Assembly: GCA_016235265.1 (NCBI GenBank)
Contig: JACRLI010000015.1
Span: 197,335 to 261,334 of the forward strand
Length of the DNA: 64,000 bases
DNA from: Candidatus Eisenbacteria bacterium
GTDB lineage: Bacteria > Eisenbacteria > RBG-16-71-46 > JACRLI01
Direction: 5' to 3'
Part shown: positions 43,006 through 51,826 of the stretch, one piece after another
How positions within the stretch are numbered: the stretch's first letter is position 1
How the letters are laid out: every line of letters begins with the position of its first letter
Notes under the pieces: generated by a model
Seen by the model: the letters and a program-made list of their open reading frames with translations, nothing else
What the model was told of the DNA's origin: nothing
Database searches by the model: none
Made by a program: the position numbers and the translations under genes

Positions 43006-45491
43006 GCGTTCCCCCGTGCGCGGCGCAGGGCGCCCGCCACCGTCGGGACCAGCACCAGGAGCAGGACGACCGCCGCCGACGCCAGGCTCAGGCGCAGCCC
43101 GCGCCGCAGCACCGGGGAGTCGAAGCGCATCGCCACCCTGTGGCTTCCGGCGTCCAGGCGCACGGCGCGCGTGAAGCCGTTGGCCTTCAGGATGGGCGCC
43201 GCCTTCCCGTCCACGGTGGCCTTCCAGTCCGGATAGTACAGTTCGCTCACCACCAGGTAGCCGGGCGAGCGGGCTTCCACGTCCATCTCCATGGTGTTCA
43301 TGTCCCAGCCGCTGAAGGTCACGCGGCTCCCCTCCTGCGGCCCCAGCGATCCCACGGGCACGGCCTCCAGCAGCACCTCAGCGGCCGGGTCCCAGGTGCT
43401 GTCGTTGTAGGCCTCCAGCGCGCCCCGGCCGGCCACCGCCCGCGCCCGCCCCACCATCCACGCGCGCGGGGACGCGGGCTCGAGCCGGTACACCTTCATC
43501 GGCCCGTCCAGGACCTTGCGCCCGATCACCGGCGCGGCGCGCCCGGCGACCGGCTGGGCGAAACCGGGGCCCATGTCGCGCTGGGTGACCACGTACTTGA
43601 TGTTGGCCGCGGTCCAGAAGCGCGGGTTGCCCTGCAGCCCGGCCTGCAGCACCTCGTCATAGAGCTGGGGCTTGGCGGGGTTGTAGCCGCCCACCGAGGC
43701 GATGCCGAAGCCGGCGTAGCGATTGGAGGAAATCTCCTCCACCGGCAGGATCCGGAACAGGCTGGAGTCGGCCTTGAGGAAGCGCACCACATCGTCCTCG
43801 TCCTCGATCTCGCGCACCGCGTCCGCCCGCGGTGTGAGCAGCGAGCTGCGCAGCCGCGCGTCCACCTCCGCCGACGGGGGCGAGATGATGCGGTAGTCCA
43901 CGCGCCACAGGTCGAACAGCAGCAGCGCGGCGGCCACCAGCCAGAACGGGGTGCGCCGCAGCAACCCGGTCCCCAGCATCGCCAGCGCGGCCGCGCCCAC
44001 GGCCAGCACCCCCCACACCTTCCACACGTCGTCCACGTAATGGGCGCGCGCATTGTCCACCAGGAAGGACACCGACGCCGGCGGCAGGTCCTTCTGCGCC
44101 GCGGTCAGCAACTTCTCGTAGCCGGCGCTCCACGCGCCCGAGCCGGCCGCCAGCAGCACCGCGCCGGCGGCGGCCACGCCGGCGGCGATCCACATGGCGC
44201 GGGCGTTGCCCTTGGGGTCGGCCACCGTGAGCCGGCCCAGCAGCGCGTAGATGCCGCGCGCCGAGAGCAGCGCCACGGCGAACTGGAGCAGGATCAGGAT
44301 CATCACCGGCACGCGGAAGGCGTTGAAGAACGGGAGATGCTGGAACAGGAACAGGTAGAGCGGCTTGAAGTACTCCCCAAACGAGATCAGCAGCGCGCCC
44401 AGGCCCAGCAGCAGCGCGAACACGCCGATCCGGTCGCGCACGAACAGGAACCCGGCCCCGGCCAGGAACAGCGCCAGCAGCCCCATGTAGTTGGGATAGT
44501 CGGTGAAGGGCTTCACCGAGCCGACGTAGGTGGGCCCGCCGAAGCCCGCCGCGGAGGGCACGAGGAACGTGGAGATCTCCGAGGGGCCGAACGACCACCG
44601 GGTGGCATACTCGATCTTGGCGCCGCCGCCCTCTCCCGCGCCACGCACGCTGTGCTTCTGGTAGTCCTTCACCGGCAGAAGCAGGAAGGCGGCCAGGCCG
44701 AAGCCCAGGGCGTAGGCCACCGCAAGGCCCGCCCCGTCCCGCAGGATCTTGGTGGCGCGCGCCCCGGCCTTGATCAGGCTGAATGCGTGCACCAGGTAGT
44801 ACAGCCCCATCATCATGCCGGTGTAGTAGACGATCTGCACGTGGGCCCGCAGCATCTGGAAGCCCAGGGCCATGGCCAGCCAGCCCAGGTCCTGGACCCG
44901 CCAGCGCTTGAACAGCCGCTCCGCCAGCCACAGCACCAGCGGCAGGAACGCCACCGTGGCCACCTTGCTGCCGTGGCCGTATGCGCCCATGGCGATGAAG
45001 TTGGGGGTGTAGGCGAACACCACCGCCCCCCACAGCGAGGACATGATCGGCAGCCCCAGCTCCAGCAGCAGCAGCGCCATGAACAGGCCGGCCAGGTAGG
45101 AGTACAGCAGCACGATCAGGTTGTCCGGGAGAGGGACCACCTTGTCGATCAGTGCCAGGGGCCAGTCGGGTGGGTAGATGTACGGGTTGAAGGCCAGGCT
45201 GGCGAAGCTGGGCATGCCGCAGAAGACGAACGGGTTCCACAGGGGGTAGACGTGGCGCTTCTCGATGGACTCCAGCCCGATCCTGCTGAAGCTGGCCGGG
45301 GCATAGGTGTCCGGGGAGCCGAAGGTCATGCCCTCGAAGACCAGGGAGTGGTAGAACACCAGCGCCAGGGCGAGCAACACCAGGGCCACGGTGGTGCGCG
45401 GGTGAAAGTCGAACCAGTTGCGCGCCGGAATGTCGGGGGTGCGCGCGGCCCGGGTCGCCGGCTTCCTAGCCTTTTCCTTCGCCAAGGGCAC
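43002..45491 (-). CDS. YfhO-family membrane protein (putative GT-C glycosyltransferase)
   Basis: An 829-residue inner-membrane protein with about twelve helices and large extracytoplasmic parts. The first loop TFGSPDTYAPASFSRIGLESIEK and YPLWNPFVFCGMPSFASL, and the C-terminal VSELYYPDWKATVDGKAAPILKANGFTRAV with YFHO-type closing strands, match the YfhO family. Gram-positive YfhO glycosylates lipoteichoic acid. FCB homologues are uncharacterised. The GTG start at 45491 overlaps the upstream GT gene by 26 bp and the stop overlaps the Dpm1-like gene. Transfer of polyprenyl-phosphate sugar to a periplasmic acceptor is the likely role, by inference. Confidence 0.85.
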   Translation of the reverse strand: MPLAKEKARKPATRAARTPDIPARNWFDFHPRTTVALVLLALALVFYHSLVFEGMTFGSPDTYAPASFSRIGLESIEKRHVYPLWNPFVFCGMPSFASLAFNPYIYPPDWPLALIDKVVPLPDNLIVLLYSYLAGLFMALLLLELGLPIMSSLWGAVVFAYTPNFIAMGAYGHGSKVATVAFLPLVLWLAERLFKRWRVQDLGWLAMALGFQMLRAHVQIVYYTGMMMGLYYLVHAFSLIKAGARATKILRDGAGLAVAYALGFGLAAFLLLPVKDYQKHSVRGAGEGGGAKIEYATRWSFGPSEISTFLVPSAAGFGGPTYVGSVKPFTDYPNYMGLLALFLAGAGFLFVRDRIGVFALLLGLGALLISFGEYFKPLYLFLFQHLPFFNAFRVPVMILILLQFAVALLSARGIYALLGRLTVADPKGNARAMWIAAGVAAAGAVLLAAGSGAWSAGYEKLLTAAQKDLPPASVSFLVDNARAHYVDDVWKVWGVLAVGAAALAMLGTGLLRRTPFWLVAAALLLFDLWRVDYRIISPPSAEVDARLRSSLLTPRADAVREIEDEDDVVRFLKADSSLFRILPVEEISSNRYAGFGIASVGGYNPAKPQLYDEVLQAGLQGNPRFWTAANIKYVVTQRDMGPGFAQPVAGRAAPVIGRKVLDGPMKVYRLEPASPRAWMVGRARAVAGRGALEAYNDSTWDPAAEVLLEAVPVGSLGPQEGSRVTFSGWDMNTMEMDVEARSPGYLVVSELYYPDWKATVDGKAAPILKANGFTRAVRLDAGSHRVAMRFDSPVLRRGLRLSLASAAVVLLLVLVPTVAGALRRARGNA

Positions 45492-46620
45492 CTCCGTGGC
45501 CGGCCGCCGCCTCCAGCAGGCCTGTCTGCATCTCCGCCGCCCGCGCGCCCCAGTCGTTGGCGCGCGCGTACTCCCGGAGCGGGCCCGGGTCGGGGCGGCG
45601 CGCCAGGGCGGCGCGCACCCCCTCCACGAACGCCTCCGCGGTCTCCGCGACGGTGAGCCCCGGGGCGCCTTCCAGCTCGTCGCTCATCGGGCAACTCACC
45701 ACCGGGCAGCCGCAGGCCAGGAACTGGTGGATCTTGTTGGGATTGATGGCCCGGGTGTAGGGGTCGGCCGGATCGAAGGGGATGATGCCCACGTCGAAGC
45801 CCCGGATCCAGTCCCCCAGCTCTTCGTACGGCTGCTCCCCCGCGAACACGAACGGCGCCCGCCCGGTGAGCGCCGCCACCTTCTCCCTCACCCGCGCGTG
45901 CACCGGCCCCACGAACACCACCGTGGCGTCCGGAAAGGCGCGGCCCAGGGCCTCCACCCACTCGAACGAGATGAAGAAACTGACCAGCCCGATGTAGCCG
46001 ATCACCGGCCGGCCGGCGTCCCGCAGGCCCGGGGCGACAGCCGTGCCGCCGGCGAATCTATCATATTCGACACCATTTCCCAAGAATTGCAGCGGGCCGT
46101 ACCCCAGCCCCTCCAGTTCCCGGACGTAGTGCCGGGATACCACGAAGATCCGGTCCGCGGCGCCCAGTGCCGGGTCCATCCATGATCGCGCCCAGGCGGG
46201 GGCTCCGGGGAACTGGAACGGGTGGTCATTGAAGTCGTAGCAAAGACCGCGGTGGGGCAGCCGGACGGCCACCGGGTGCGCGAAGATGTTGGACACCGCG
46301 AACAGCGCGTCCGGTCCCGCGCCGAACTGGCGCAGCAGCCGCCGCGCCTGCAGCGTCGCGATCCAGTTCAGGAACGCGCGGAACGCGGCCAGCCCCAGCA
46401 GCCGGTTGTAGATGCCGCTGGTGGTGTTCAGCTTCACGAACGGGACGGTGCCGTAGGCCACGGCGCCGTCCCGCGCCACGTTCCAGGCGTTCCCGCGGCT
46501 GAAGTTGATGGGCTCGAGGAACAGGATGCGCCACTCCGGCCCGAAGCGCGACAGCATGAACTGCTTGCGGCTGCGCATCGCCTTCCACTTGATCTCGGAG
46601 AACCACACCAGCGTGGGCAT
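45466..46620 (-). CDS. GT-B glycosyltransferase (GT4-like)
   Basis: A 384-residue transferase. The N-terminus LVWFSEIKWKAMRSRKQFMLSRF and FLEPINF is typical of a GT4-like subgroup (cf. TuaH-type proteins). The donor side has IGYIGLVSFFISFEWVEAL, TVVFVGPVHARVREKV, VFAGEQPYEELGDWIRGFDVGIIPF and NPNKIHQFLACGCPVVSCP, which holds the ribose/phosphate contacts of the family. ATG 46620 lies 4 bp after asparagine synthetase. Its 3' end overlaps the YfhO gene by 26 bp. Specificity unknown. Confidence 0.84.
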   Translation of the reverse strand: MPTLVWFSEIKWKAMRSRKQFMLSRFGPEWRILFLEPINFSRGNAWNVARDGAVAYGTVPFVKLNTTSGIYNRLLGLAAFRAFLNWIATLQARRLLRQFGAGPDALFAVSNIFAHPVAVRLPHRGLCYDFNDHPFQFPGAPAWARSWMDPALGAADRIFVVSRHYVRELEGLGYGPLQFLGNGVEYDRFAGGTAVAPGLRDAGRPVIGYIGLVSFFISFEWVEALGRAFPDATVVFVGPVHARVREKVAALTGRAPFVFAGEQPYEELGDWIRGFDVGIIPFDPADPYTRAINPNKIHQFLACGCPVVSCPMSDELEGAPGLTVAETAEAFVEGVRAALARRPDPGPLREYARANDWGARAAEMQTGLLEAAAGHGGALGEGKG

Positions 46621-46624
46621 GCGG

Positions 46625-48616
46625 CTAGCCCGGCAGCGCCGCCGGCTCCAGCGCCGGCGCGTCGATGAAGGTCCGGAACCACAACTCCAGGTGCAGCCAG
46701 CGCCACACCTGCAACCCCAGCGGGGCGCCGGCGCGGAAGCGCGCCACCTGCGCCCGCAATTCCACCGCGTCGAGGTAGCCCCGGCCCAGGCACGGGCCGG
46801 TGAGCAGCAGCTCGTCCAGCAGCCGGGCGTGCTCCCCTCGCAGCCACGCGTCGGTGGGCGTCTCGTAGCCCATCTTGTCGCGGCGCGCGCGCACCGACTG
46901 CGGCACCCAGGGCTCGAACGCCCGGCGGGCCACGTACTTGGTCTCGTGCCCGCGGATCTTGAGGTCGAACGGGATGCGGAAGGCGTACTCCACCACGCGA
47001 TGGTCCAGGAACGGCACGCGCGCCTCGATGCTCCAGGCCATGCTGTTGCGGTCCTCGTAGCGCAGCAGCGAGGGCAGGAAGCGCAGCGTGGTGTCGTGGT
47101 ACAGCTGGTCGTTGAGCAGGCTCCCGAATCGCGGCGGGGGGTCGGTGCCCAGGTCGCGGCGGCGGGCCTCGAAGGCGCGCTCCAGCACCCGGTCCTTGCC
47201 CTGGCCGAAGCGCCGCTGGCCTTCCACCAGCAGCCCCGGCGGCAGCCATGGCGCGAAGCTGCGCGCCAGCGTGCGCGGGTAGCCGTGGCCCAGGTCCGAG
47301 GCGACGTAGCGCAGCAGCGAGGCCCACTCGGCGACGCGGCCGCGCCGGAACAGGTCGTAGAGCGCCGACCAGTAATAGCGGTGGTAGCCCCCGAACAATT
47401 CGTCGCCGCCCTGGCCGTCCAGGAGCACCTTCACCCGGTCGCGCGCGGCCAGCCGCATCACGTGCCACTGCGAGTAGATGCCCATGCCCGCGGCGGGCTC
47501 GTCCTGGTACCACGCCAGCTTCGCCAGCATGTCCTCCAGGTCGGAGCCGTCGGGCTCGCCCGGCACGAACTCGGCGCCCGCCTGGCGGGCCACCTCGGCG
47601 GCGAAGGGGCGCTCGTCGAAGCCCGCGAACTTCGAGTACCCCACGCTGAACGCCTTCATGGGGTGATCCAGGCGCGCGGATGCCGCCGAGAGCACCGCGG
47701 AGGAATCCAGCCCGCCCGAGAGGCAGGTGCCCACGGGCACGTCGCTGCGCAGGTGCACCGAGACGGCGTCGCCGAACAGCTCGCGCAGCCGCGCCACCGC
47801 CTCGTCCTCGGACGGCGGCGGTTCCGGCGACGGGAGCACCTCCCACCAGCGCCACGCCCGCGGTCCGCGCTCGTCCACCACCAGGGCGTGGGCCGGGAGC
47901 AGCGCGGTCAGGCCCTCGAAGAAGGTGAAGGTGTCGAAATCGGTCCAGTCGCGCGCCAGGAAGTAGTACAGCGCGCGCTCGTCGGGGCGGCGCTCCAGGT
48001 CGCCAAAGGCCAGCACGCCCTTGGGCTCGGACGAGAACACGAACCGCTCGCCGTCCCACGCGTAGTAGAACGGCTTGATGCCCAGCCGGTCCCGGGCGCA
48101 GAACAGGCGCCGGCCGTCCCAGAGGGCGAAGGACCACATTCCGTTGAAGCGCGCGAGGCACGCCTCGCCCCACTGGTCGTAGGCGTGCAGCAGCACCTCC
48201 ACGTCGCTGCCGGTGCGGAACTCGCGGCCCAGCGCGTGCAGCTCGTCGCGCAATTCGAGGTAGTTGTAGATCTCGCCGTTGAAGGTCACCACGTGCCTCC
48301 CGCCGGGCCCGCACATGGGCTCGTGCCCGCCGGGGCTCAGGTCCAGGATGCTGAGGCGGCGGTGCAGCAGCGCCAGCGGGAACGGCCCGGGGGGCGCCTC
48401 GCGCAGGTCGCCGGTGGGGCTGTAGGCCAGCCGGCTCGAGCGCACGTCCGCGGGGGTGTCCGGTCCGGCCAGGAAGTGCCGGCCGCCGCGGGCGTCCACC
48501 AGCAGCGCGCCTTCGTCGTCCGGCCCGCGGTGGCGCAGCATGCGGCTCACGCGCAGCAGTGTCTCCGGCGCCACCGGCCTGCCGGAGGGTGAGTAGTAGC
48601 CCGCGATCCCGCACAC
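46625..48616 (-). CDS. asnB: Glutamine-hydrolysing asparagine synthetase-like amidotransferase
   Basis: A 663-residue AsnB-type enzyme. The N-terminal Ntn glutaminase starts with catalytic Cys2 (MCGIAGYYS) and has RHRGPDDEG (29-37), SILDLSPGGHEPM and NGEIYN. The synthetase domain has the ATP pyrophosphatase loop SGGLDSS (300-306), YSKFAGFDE, LLDGQGGDELFGGY and a basic tail with KTKYVARRAFEPWVP-like sequence. The start is GTG 48616. In glycan loci such enzymes often amidate uronic acids or sugar carboxylates rather than make free asparagine, so the substrate here is uncertain. Flanked within 5 bp by a flippase gene and a GT gene. Confidence 0.9.
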   Translation of the reverse strand: MCGIAGYYSPSGRPVAPETLLRVSRMLRHRGPDDEGALLVDARGGRHFLAGPDTPADVRSSRLAYSPTGDLREAPPGPFPLALLHRRLSILDLSPGGHEPMCGPGGRHVVTFNGEIYNYLELRDELHALGREFRTGSDVEVLLHAYDQWGEACLARFNGMWSFALWDGRRLFCARDRLGIKPFYYAWDGERFVFSSEPKGVLAFGDLERRPDERALYYFLARDWTDFDTFTFFEGLTALLPAHALVVDERGPRAWRWWEVLPSPEPPPSEDEAVARLRELFGDAVSVHLRSDVPVGTCLSGGLDSSAVLSAASARLDHPMKAFSVGYSKFAGFDERPFAAEVARQAGAEFVPGEPDGSDLEDMLAKLAWYQDEPAAGMGIYSQWHVMRLAARDRVKVLLDGQGGDELFGGYHRYYWSALYDLFRRGRVAEWASLLRYVASDLGHGYPRTLARSFAPWLPPGLLVEGQRRFGQGKDRVLERAFEARRRDLGTDPPPRFGSLLNDQLYHDTTLRFLPSLLRYEDRNSMAWSIEARVPFLDHRVVEYAFRIPFDLKIRGHETKYVARRAFEPWVPQSVRARRDKMGYETPTDAWLRGEHARLLDELLLTGPCLGRGYLDAVELRAQVARFRAGAPLGLQVWRWLHLELWFRTFIDAPALEPAALPG

Positions 48617-48619
48617 GGC

Positions 48620-50095
48620 TCAGGCCCCCGCCGGACGGGCGCCGCGCAGGCGGCCCGCCACCATGCCGGCCACGGTGCGCAGGTCCGCAGCACTCACCAG
48701 GCCGAAAAGGAAGCTCCCCGCCACGTAGAGCACCCAGAGGCCGGTCTTGGCCGCCAGGCGCGCGCCGAGCCCCCACTCCGGCACGTGGACGCCCACCGCC
48801 GCCACCGCGCCCGCGAACAGCACCAGCAGCGCGCCGCGCAGGAAGGGATAGGGGCACGGGAACAGCCGCTGGGACACCGCGGCGAGGAGCACCGTGGTGG
48901 TGGCGTAGCCCACCAGCGTGGCGGTGCCCACGCCGTACATGCCGAAGGGCCCGGCCCACAGGTAGTCGAGGCCCAGGGTGAGCGCGGCGGTGCTCACCAG
49001 AACGGCCGCCATCAGCGCGGTGCGCTTCACCATCGCCACCCCCACCGAGAAGATGTAGTACGTGCCGTTGAGCAGCACCGCGAACACCAGCAGCGACGCC
49101 GCCGGGTGCCCGCCCACGTAGGCCCGGGTGGTGCCCAGGCCCAGGATCTCGCGCGCGAAGATGCTGAGCATCACCGCCAGCGCCCCGCCGGCCCACAGGT
49201 ACAGCCCCAGCACCCGCGCGAACAGCCTGCGGCCGCCCTCCTCGCGCGCCTGCGCGAACCCGAACGGCCCCCACGCCAGGGTGAACGCCTGCGTGGCAAA
49301 CTGCATGAACAGCGCCACCTTGGCCGCCGCCCCGTAGACGCCCACCTCGTGGTAACCGTGGAAGCGGGCCAGGAAGTTGCGGTCCGCGAACTGGATCACC
49401 CAGTACGCCAGCGCCATGGGCAGCAGCGGCAGCCCCACCTGCAGCAGCTCGCCCAGCTTCGCCCGGCTGATGCGGACGGTGAGCGAGCCGCGCACCAGCC
49501 AGGCCCCGATCAGCGCGAAGGCGCAGTCGGTGGCCAGCTGCGCCCCCAGCGCGCCGGTGACGCCGCGCCCGCGAAAGGCCACCAGGTACACCGCCAGCAG
49601 CGCGTACACCAGCGAATTCATGACCGTGAAGCCCAGGAACGCCCAGGGCCGGAAGCTCATCCGCAGGAAGTCGCTCACGAACATCACCGTCAGAGTGCAC
49701 GGCACCGAGAGCAGCGCCACGCGCAGGTAGGGCTGGAGGGTGACGTCCCCGTAGACCTGCGCGGCGATCCAGCGCGAGAGCAGCGCCGCCGGCACACACA
49801 GCGCCAGGCTGGCCCCCAGCCGCCACGCCAGCGCCGTGGACACCAGGCGGCGGCGGTCCTCGTCGGTGGCCTGCTCGTACACGAAGCGGTTGAGCGCCGT
49901 GTCCATCCCGGAGATGAACACCACCTGCAGCGCGGCGCTCAGCGTGGTGACCAGCTCCAGCGCCCCGAACTGCGCGGTGACCAGCATCCGCGTGAATACC
50001 GGCACCAGCCCCACGCGCGTCACCACGCGCCCCAGGGTCTGGCCCAGGCCGTACACCATCGTGTCGCGCGTCAGCGCGCGCAACTGGGTCCTCAC
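48620..50095 (-). CDS. Polysaccharide flippase (Wzx/MOP superfamily)
   Basis: A 491-residue inner-membrane protein with about 14 helices. It begins LTRDTMVYGLGQTLGRVVTRVGLVPVFTRMLVTAQFGALELV, typical of oligosaccharide flippases (PST family), and shows the mid-protein VGLPLLPMALAYWVIQFADRNFLARF and YGAAAKVALFMQFATQAFTLAWGPF blocks of the family. GTG 50095 is the start, and the gene sits 13 bp after a methyltransferase. It differs clearly from the other flippase (31474-32955), so two lipid-linked substrates may be moved. Confidence 0.86.
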   Translation of the reverse strand: MRTQLRALTRDTMVYGLGQTLGRVVTRVGLVPVFTRMLVTAQFGALELVTTLSAALQVVFISGMDTALNRFVYEQATDEDRRRLVSTALAWRLGASLALCVPAALLSRWIAAQVYGDVTLQPYLRVALLSVPCTLTVMFVSDFLRMSFRPWAFLGFTVMNSLVYALLAVYLVAFRGRGVTGALGAQLATDCAFALIGAWLVRGSLTVRISRAKLGELLQVGLPLLPMALAYWVIQFADRNFLARFHGYHEVGVYGAAAKVALFMQFATQAFTLAWGPFGFAQAREEGGRRLFARVLGLYLWAGGALAVMLSIFAREILGLGTTRAYVGGHPAASLLVFAVLLNGTYYIFSVGVAMVKRTALMAAVLVSTAALTLGLDYLWAGPFGMYGVGTATLVGYATTTVLLAAVSQRLFPCPYPFLRGALLVLFAGAVAAVGVHVPEWGLGARLAAKTGLWVLYVAGSFLFGLVSAADLRTVAGMVAGRLRGARPAGA

Positions 50096-50108
50096 GCCGC
50101 GCCCCGCA

Positions 50109-50912
50109 TCAGTGCAGGACGTTCTCGGTGCCGCAGTGCGGGCACGCCCAGCGCGACGCGGCCTCCCCGCGCAGCGCCGCGTGCTGGCCGCAGATGCGGC
50201 ACACGTGGGTCACCTCGCGCAGCCTCCGCAGGCCCTCCTTGCGGAACAGCATGATGTAGTTGCTCTCGCGGAACAGGTCCAGGCCCGTGGCGCGCTTGAG
50301 CGCCGCCAGCGCGGCCACGAAGCCCGGCTGCATCGGGCGCGTGCGGTCGTCGCGCATCCACGAGAAGCCGGCGGGACACTCGCAGAAGCTCTCCAGCACG
50401 CAGCCGCGCCGATAGGCGAGGCGCAGGCTGCGGGGGAAGTCGGTGCGCTGCTGGTGCTCCAGGCGCTTCTTCAGCTTGAGCAGCACGTACTTCGCGAACC
50501 AGCCCGCGAAGCGGTAGAAGTGATCGTCGAAGGAGTGCGAGTTGGGCACCGCCGCGAACAACCGCCCGCCCGGCTTGAGCACCCGGGTCAGCTCGTCCCA
50601 GGTGGCGGCCAGGTCGTCCACGTGCTCCATGGTGTAGTTGGAGACCACGGCGTCGAAGCTGGCGTCGCGGAACGGCAGGCGCTCCATGGAGGCCAGTCCG
50701 CGCGAGCCGTGCGCGAAGTCGCCGGGCATGGCCTTCACGTCCACCCCGGTGATCCTGAGCCCCGGATGGTCGCGGTAGGGAAAGCTGGTGCCACCGCAGC
50801 CGGCGTCCAGCACCGTGGCGCCCGCGGGCAGCGAGGCCAGGAACTCGCGCAGGAACAGCACCGCCTCGCCGGGAGCTCGCTCCAGCGGGCCGGGTCGCAG
50901 CACGCCGCTCAC
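50109..50912 (-). CDS. SAM-dependent methyltransferase with C-terminal zinc ribbon
   Basis: A 267-residue protein. Motif I is TVLDAGCGGTSFP (33-45), the acidic strand-2 end is GVDVKAMPG, motif II-III FDAVVSNYTMEHVDDL and VLKPGGRLFAAVPN, as in Methyltransf_11 enzymes. After a basic middle region the last 30 residues form a zinc-ribbon-like unit with Cys238, Cys241, Cys257 and Cys260 (CRICG...CPHCG). GTG 50912 overlaps the upstream GT2 stop (GTGA). A sugar methyltransferase role is inferred from context; the ribbon could aid complex formation. Confidence 0.83.
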   Translation of the reverse strand: MSGVLRPGPLERAPGEAVLFLREFLASLPAGATVLDAGCGGTSFPYRDHPGLRITGVDVKAMPGDFAHGSRGLASMERLPFRDASFDAVVSNYTMEHVDDLAATWDELTRVLKPGGRLFAAVPNSHSFDDHFYRFAGWFAKYVLLKLKKRLEHQQRTDFPRSLRLAYRRGCVLESFCECPAGFSWMRDDRTRPMQPGFVAALAALKRATGLDLFRESNYIMLFRKEGLRRLREVTHVCRICGQHAALRGEAASRWACPHCGTENVLH

Positions 50913-51826
50913 GCCGTCGCCCTCGCGCCGCGCAGCCCGTCCCACAGCCCGCGCATCGCGGCGCCGGCCAGGGCCGGGCGCCCGCGCAACAGCGACGCCG
51001 CCGCCCGGGCCAGGTGGAGGCCCGCGGCGCAGGCCGGCCAGGTGAGCCAGTGCCACGGCCTCGCGTGGCGCGAGAACAGCTTCCAGTTGCTCACCGCCGA
51101 GTGGTAGACCTTGAACGGCGTGCGGCCCCCCCCGCTGCTGGCCGAGATGCGGTGCCACACCTTCGACTCCGGCACGCACCACAGGGTGTGACCGGCGCGC
51201 GTCATGCGCACCGAGAAGTCGGCGTCCTCCGCGTAGATGGTGTAGCCGGGATCGAGCATGCCCACCGTCTCCAGCACCGTCCGGCGCACCAGCAGGGCGC
51301 AGCCGGTCAGGTAGTCGCAGCGGCGCGGGCCGCGGAACTGGCCGCGGTCGAACCGGCGCAGCCCCCGGTGGGCGGTGAGCCCCAGCCAGAAGTTCACCAG
51401 CCCGCCCGCGAACCACACGCGGTCGCGCGGCTCGGCGTAGTAGATGATCGGCGCCACGGCCCCGGCGCCGGGATTGGATTCCAGGAACCCCACCAGCGGC
51501 TCCAGGAAGCCGGGGTCCACCAGCGTGTCGTTGTTGAGCAGCAGCGCATAGTCGGCGCCGGCGGCCACCGCCTCGCGCAGGGCCACGTTGTTGCCCTCCG
51601 CGAAGAGCAGGTTCCGGCCGTTCTCGATCACCCGCACGCCCTCCCCCGCCCCCCCGCGCAACGCCGCGGCGGAGCCGTCGGTGGAGCCGTTGTCCACCAC
51701 CACCACGGTGGCGCCGGGATACGTTCGCCGCGCCAGCGACTCCAGGCAGTCCCGCGTGAGCGCCCAGCCGTTCCACTGGAGCACGATCACCCACACCGAG
51801 GGTGCGCCGGCGCCCGTGACGCTCAC
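50909..51826 (-). CDS. GT2 glycosyltransferase (WbbL/rhamnosyltransferase-like)
   Basis: A 305-residue GT-A enzyme: VIVLQWNGWALTRDCLESL, VVVVDNGSTDGSAAAL, NLLFAEGNNVALREA, LLLNNDTLVDPGF (metal-binding NDT), DYLTGCALLVRRTVLETVG, and YAEDADFSVRMTRAGHTLWCVPESKVWH, a full set of WbbL-type motifs. The C-terminus has an amphipathic or single hydrophobic stretch (WPACAAGLHLARAAASLL) that may bind the membrane. GTG 51826 and the stop both overlap neighbours by four bases. Likely adds a deoxyhexose or hexose to a lipid-linked chain; sugar unproven. Confidence 0.92.
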   Translation of the reverse strand: MSVTGAGAPSVWVIVLQWNGWALTRDCLESLARRTYPGATVVVVDNGSTDGSAAALRGGAGEGVRVIENGRNLLFAEGNNVALREAVAAGADYALLLNNDTLVDPGFLEPLVGFLESNPGAGAVAPIIYYAEPRDRVWFAGGLVNFWLGLTAHRGLRRFDRGQFRGPRRCDYLTGCALLVRRTVLETVGMLDPGYTIYAEDADFSVRMTRAGHTLWCVPESKVWHRISASSGGGRTPFKVYHSAVSNWKLFSRHARPWHWLTWPACAAGLHLARAAASLLRGRPALAGAAMRGLWDGLRGARATA

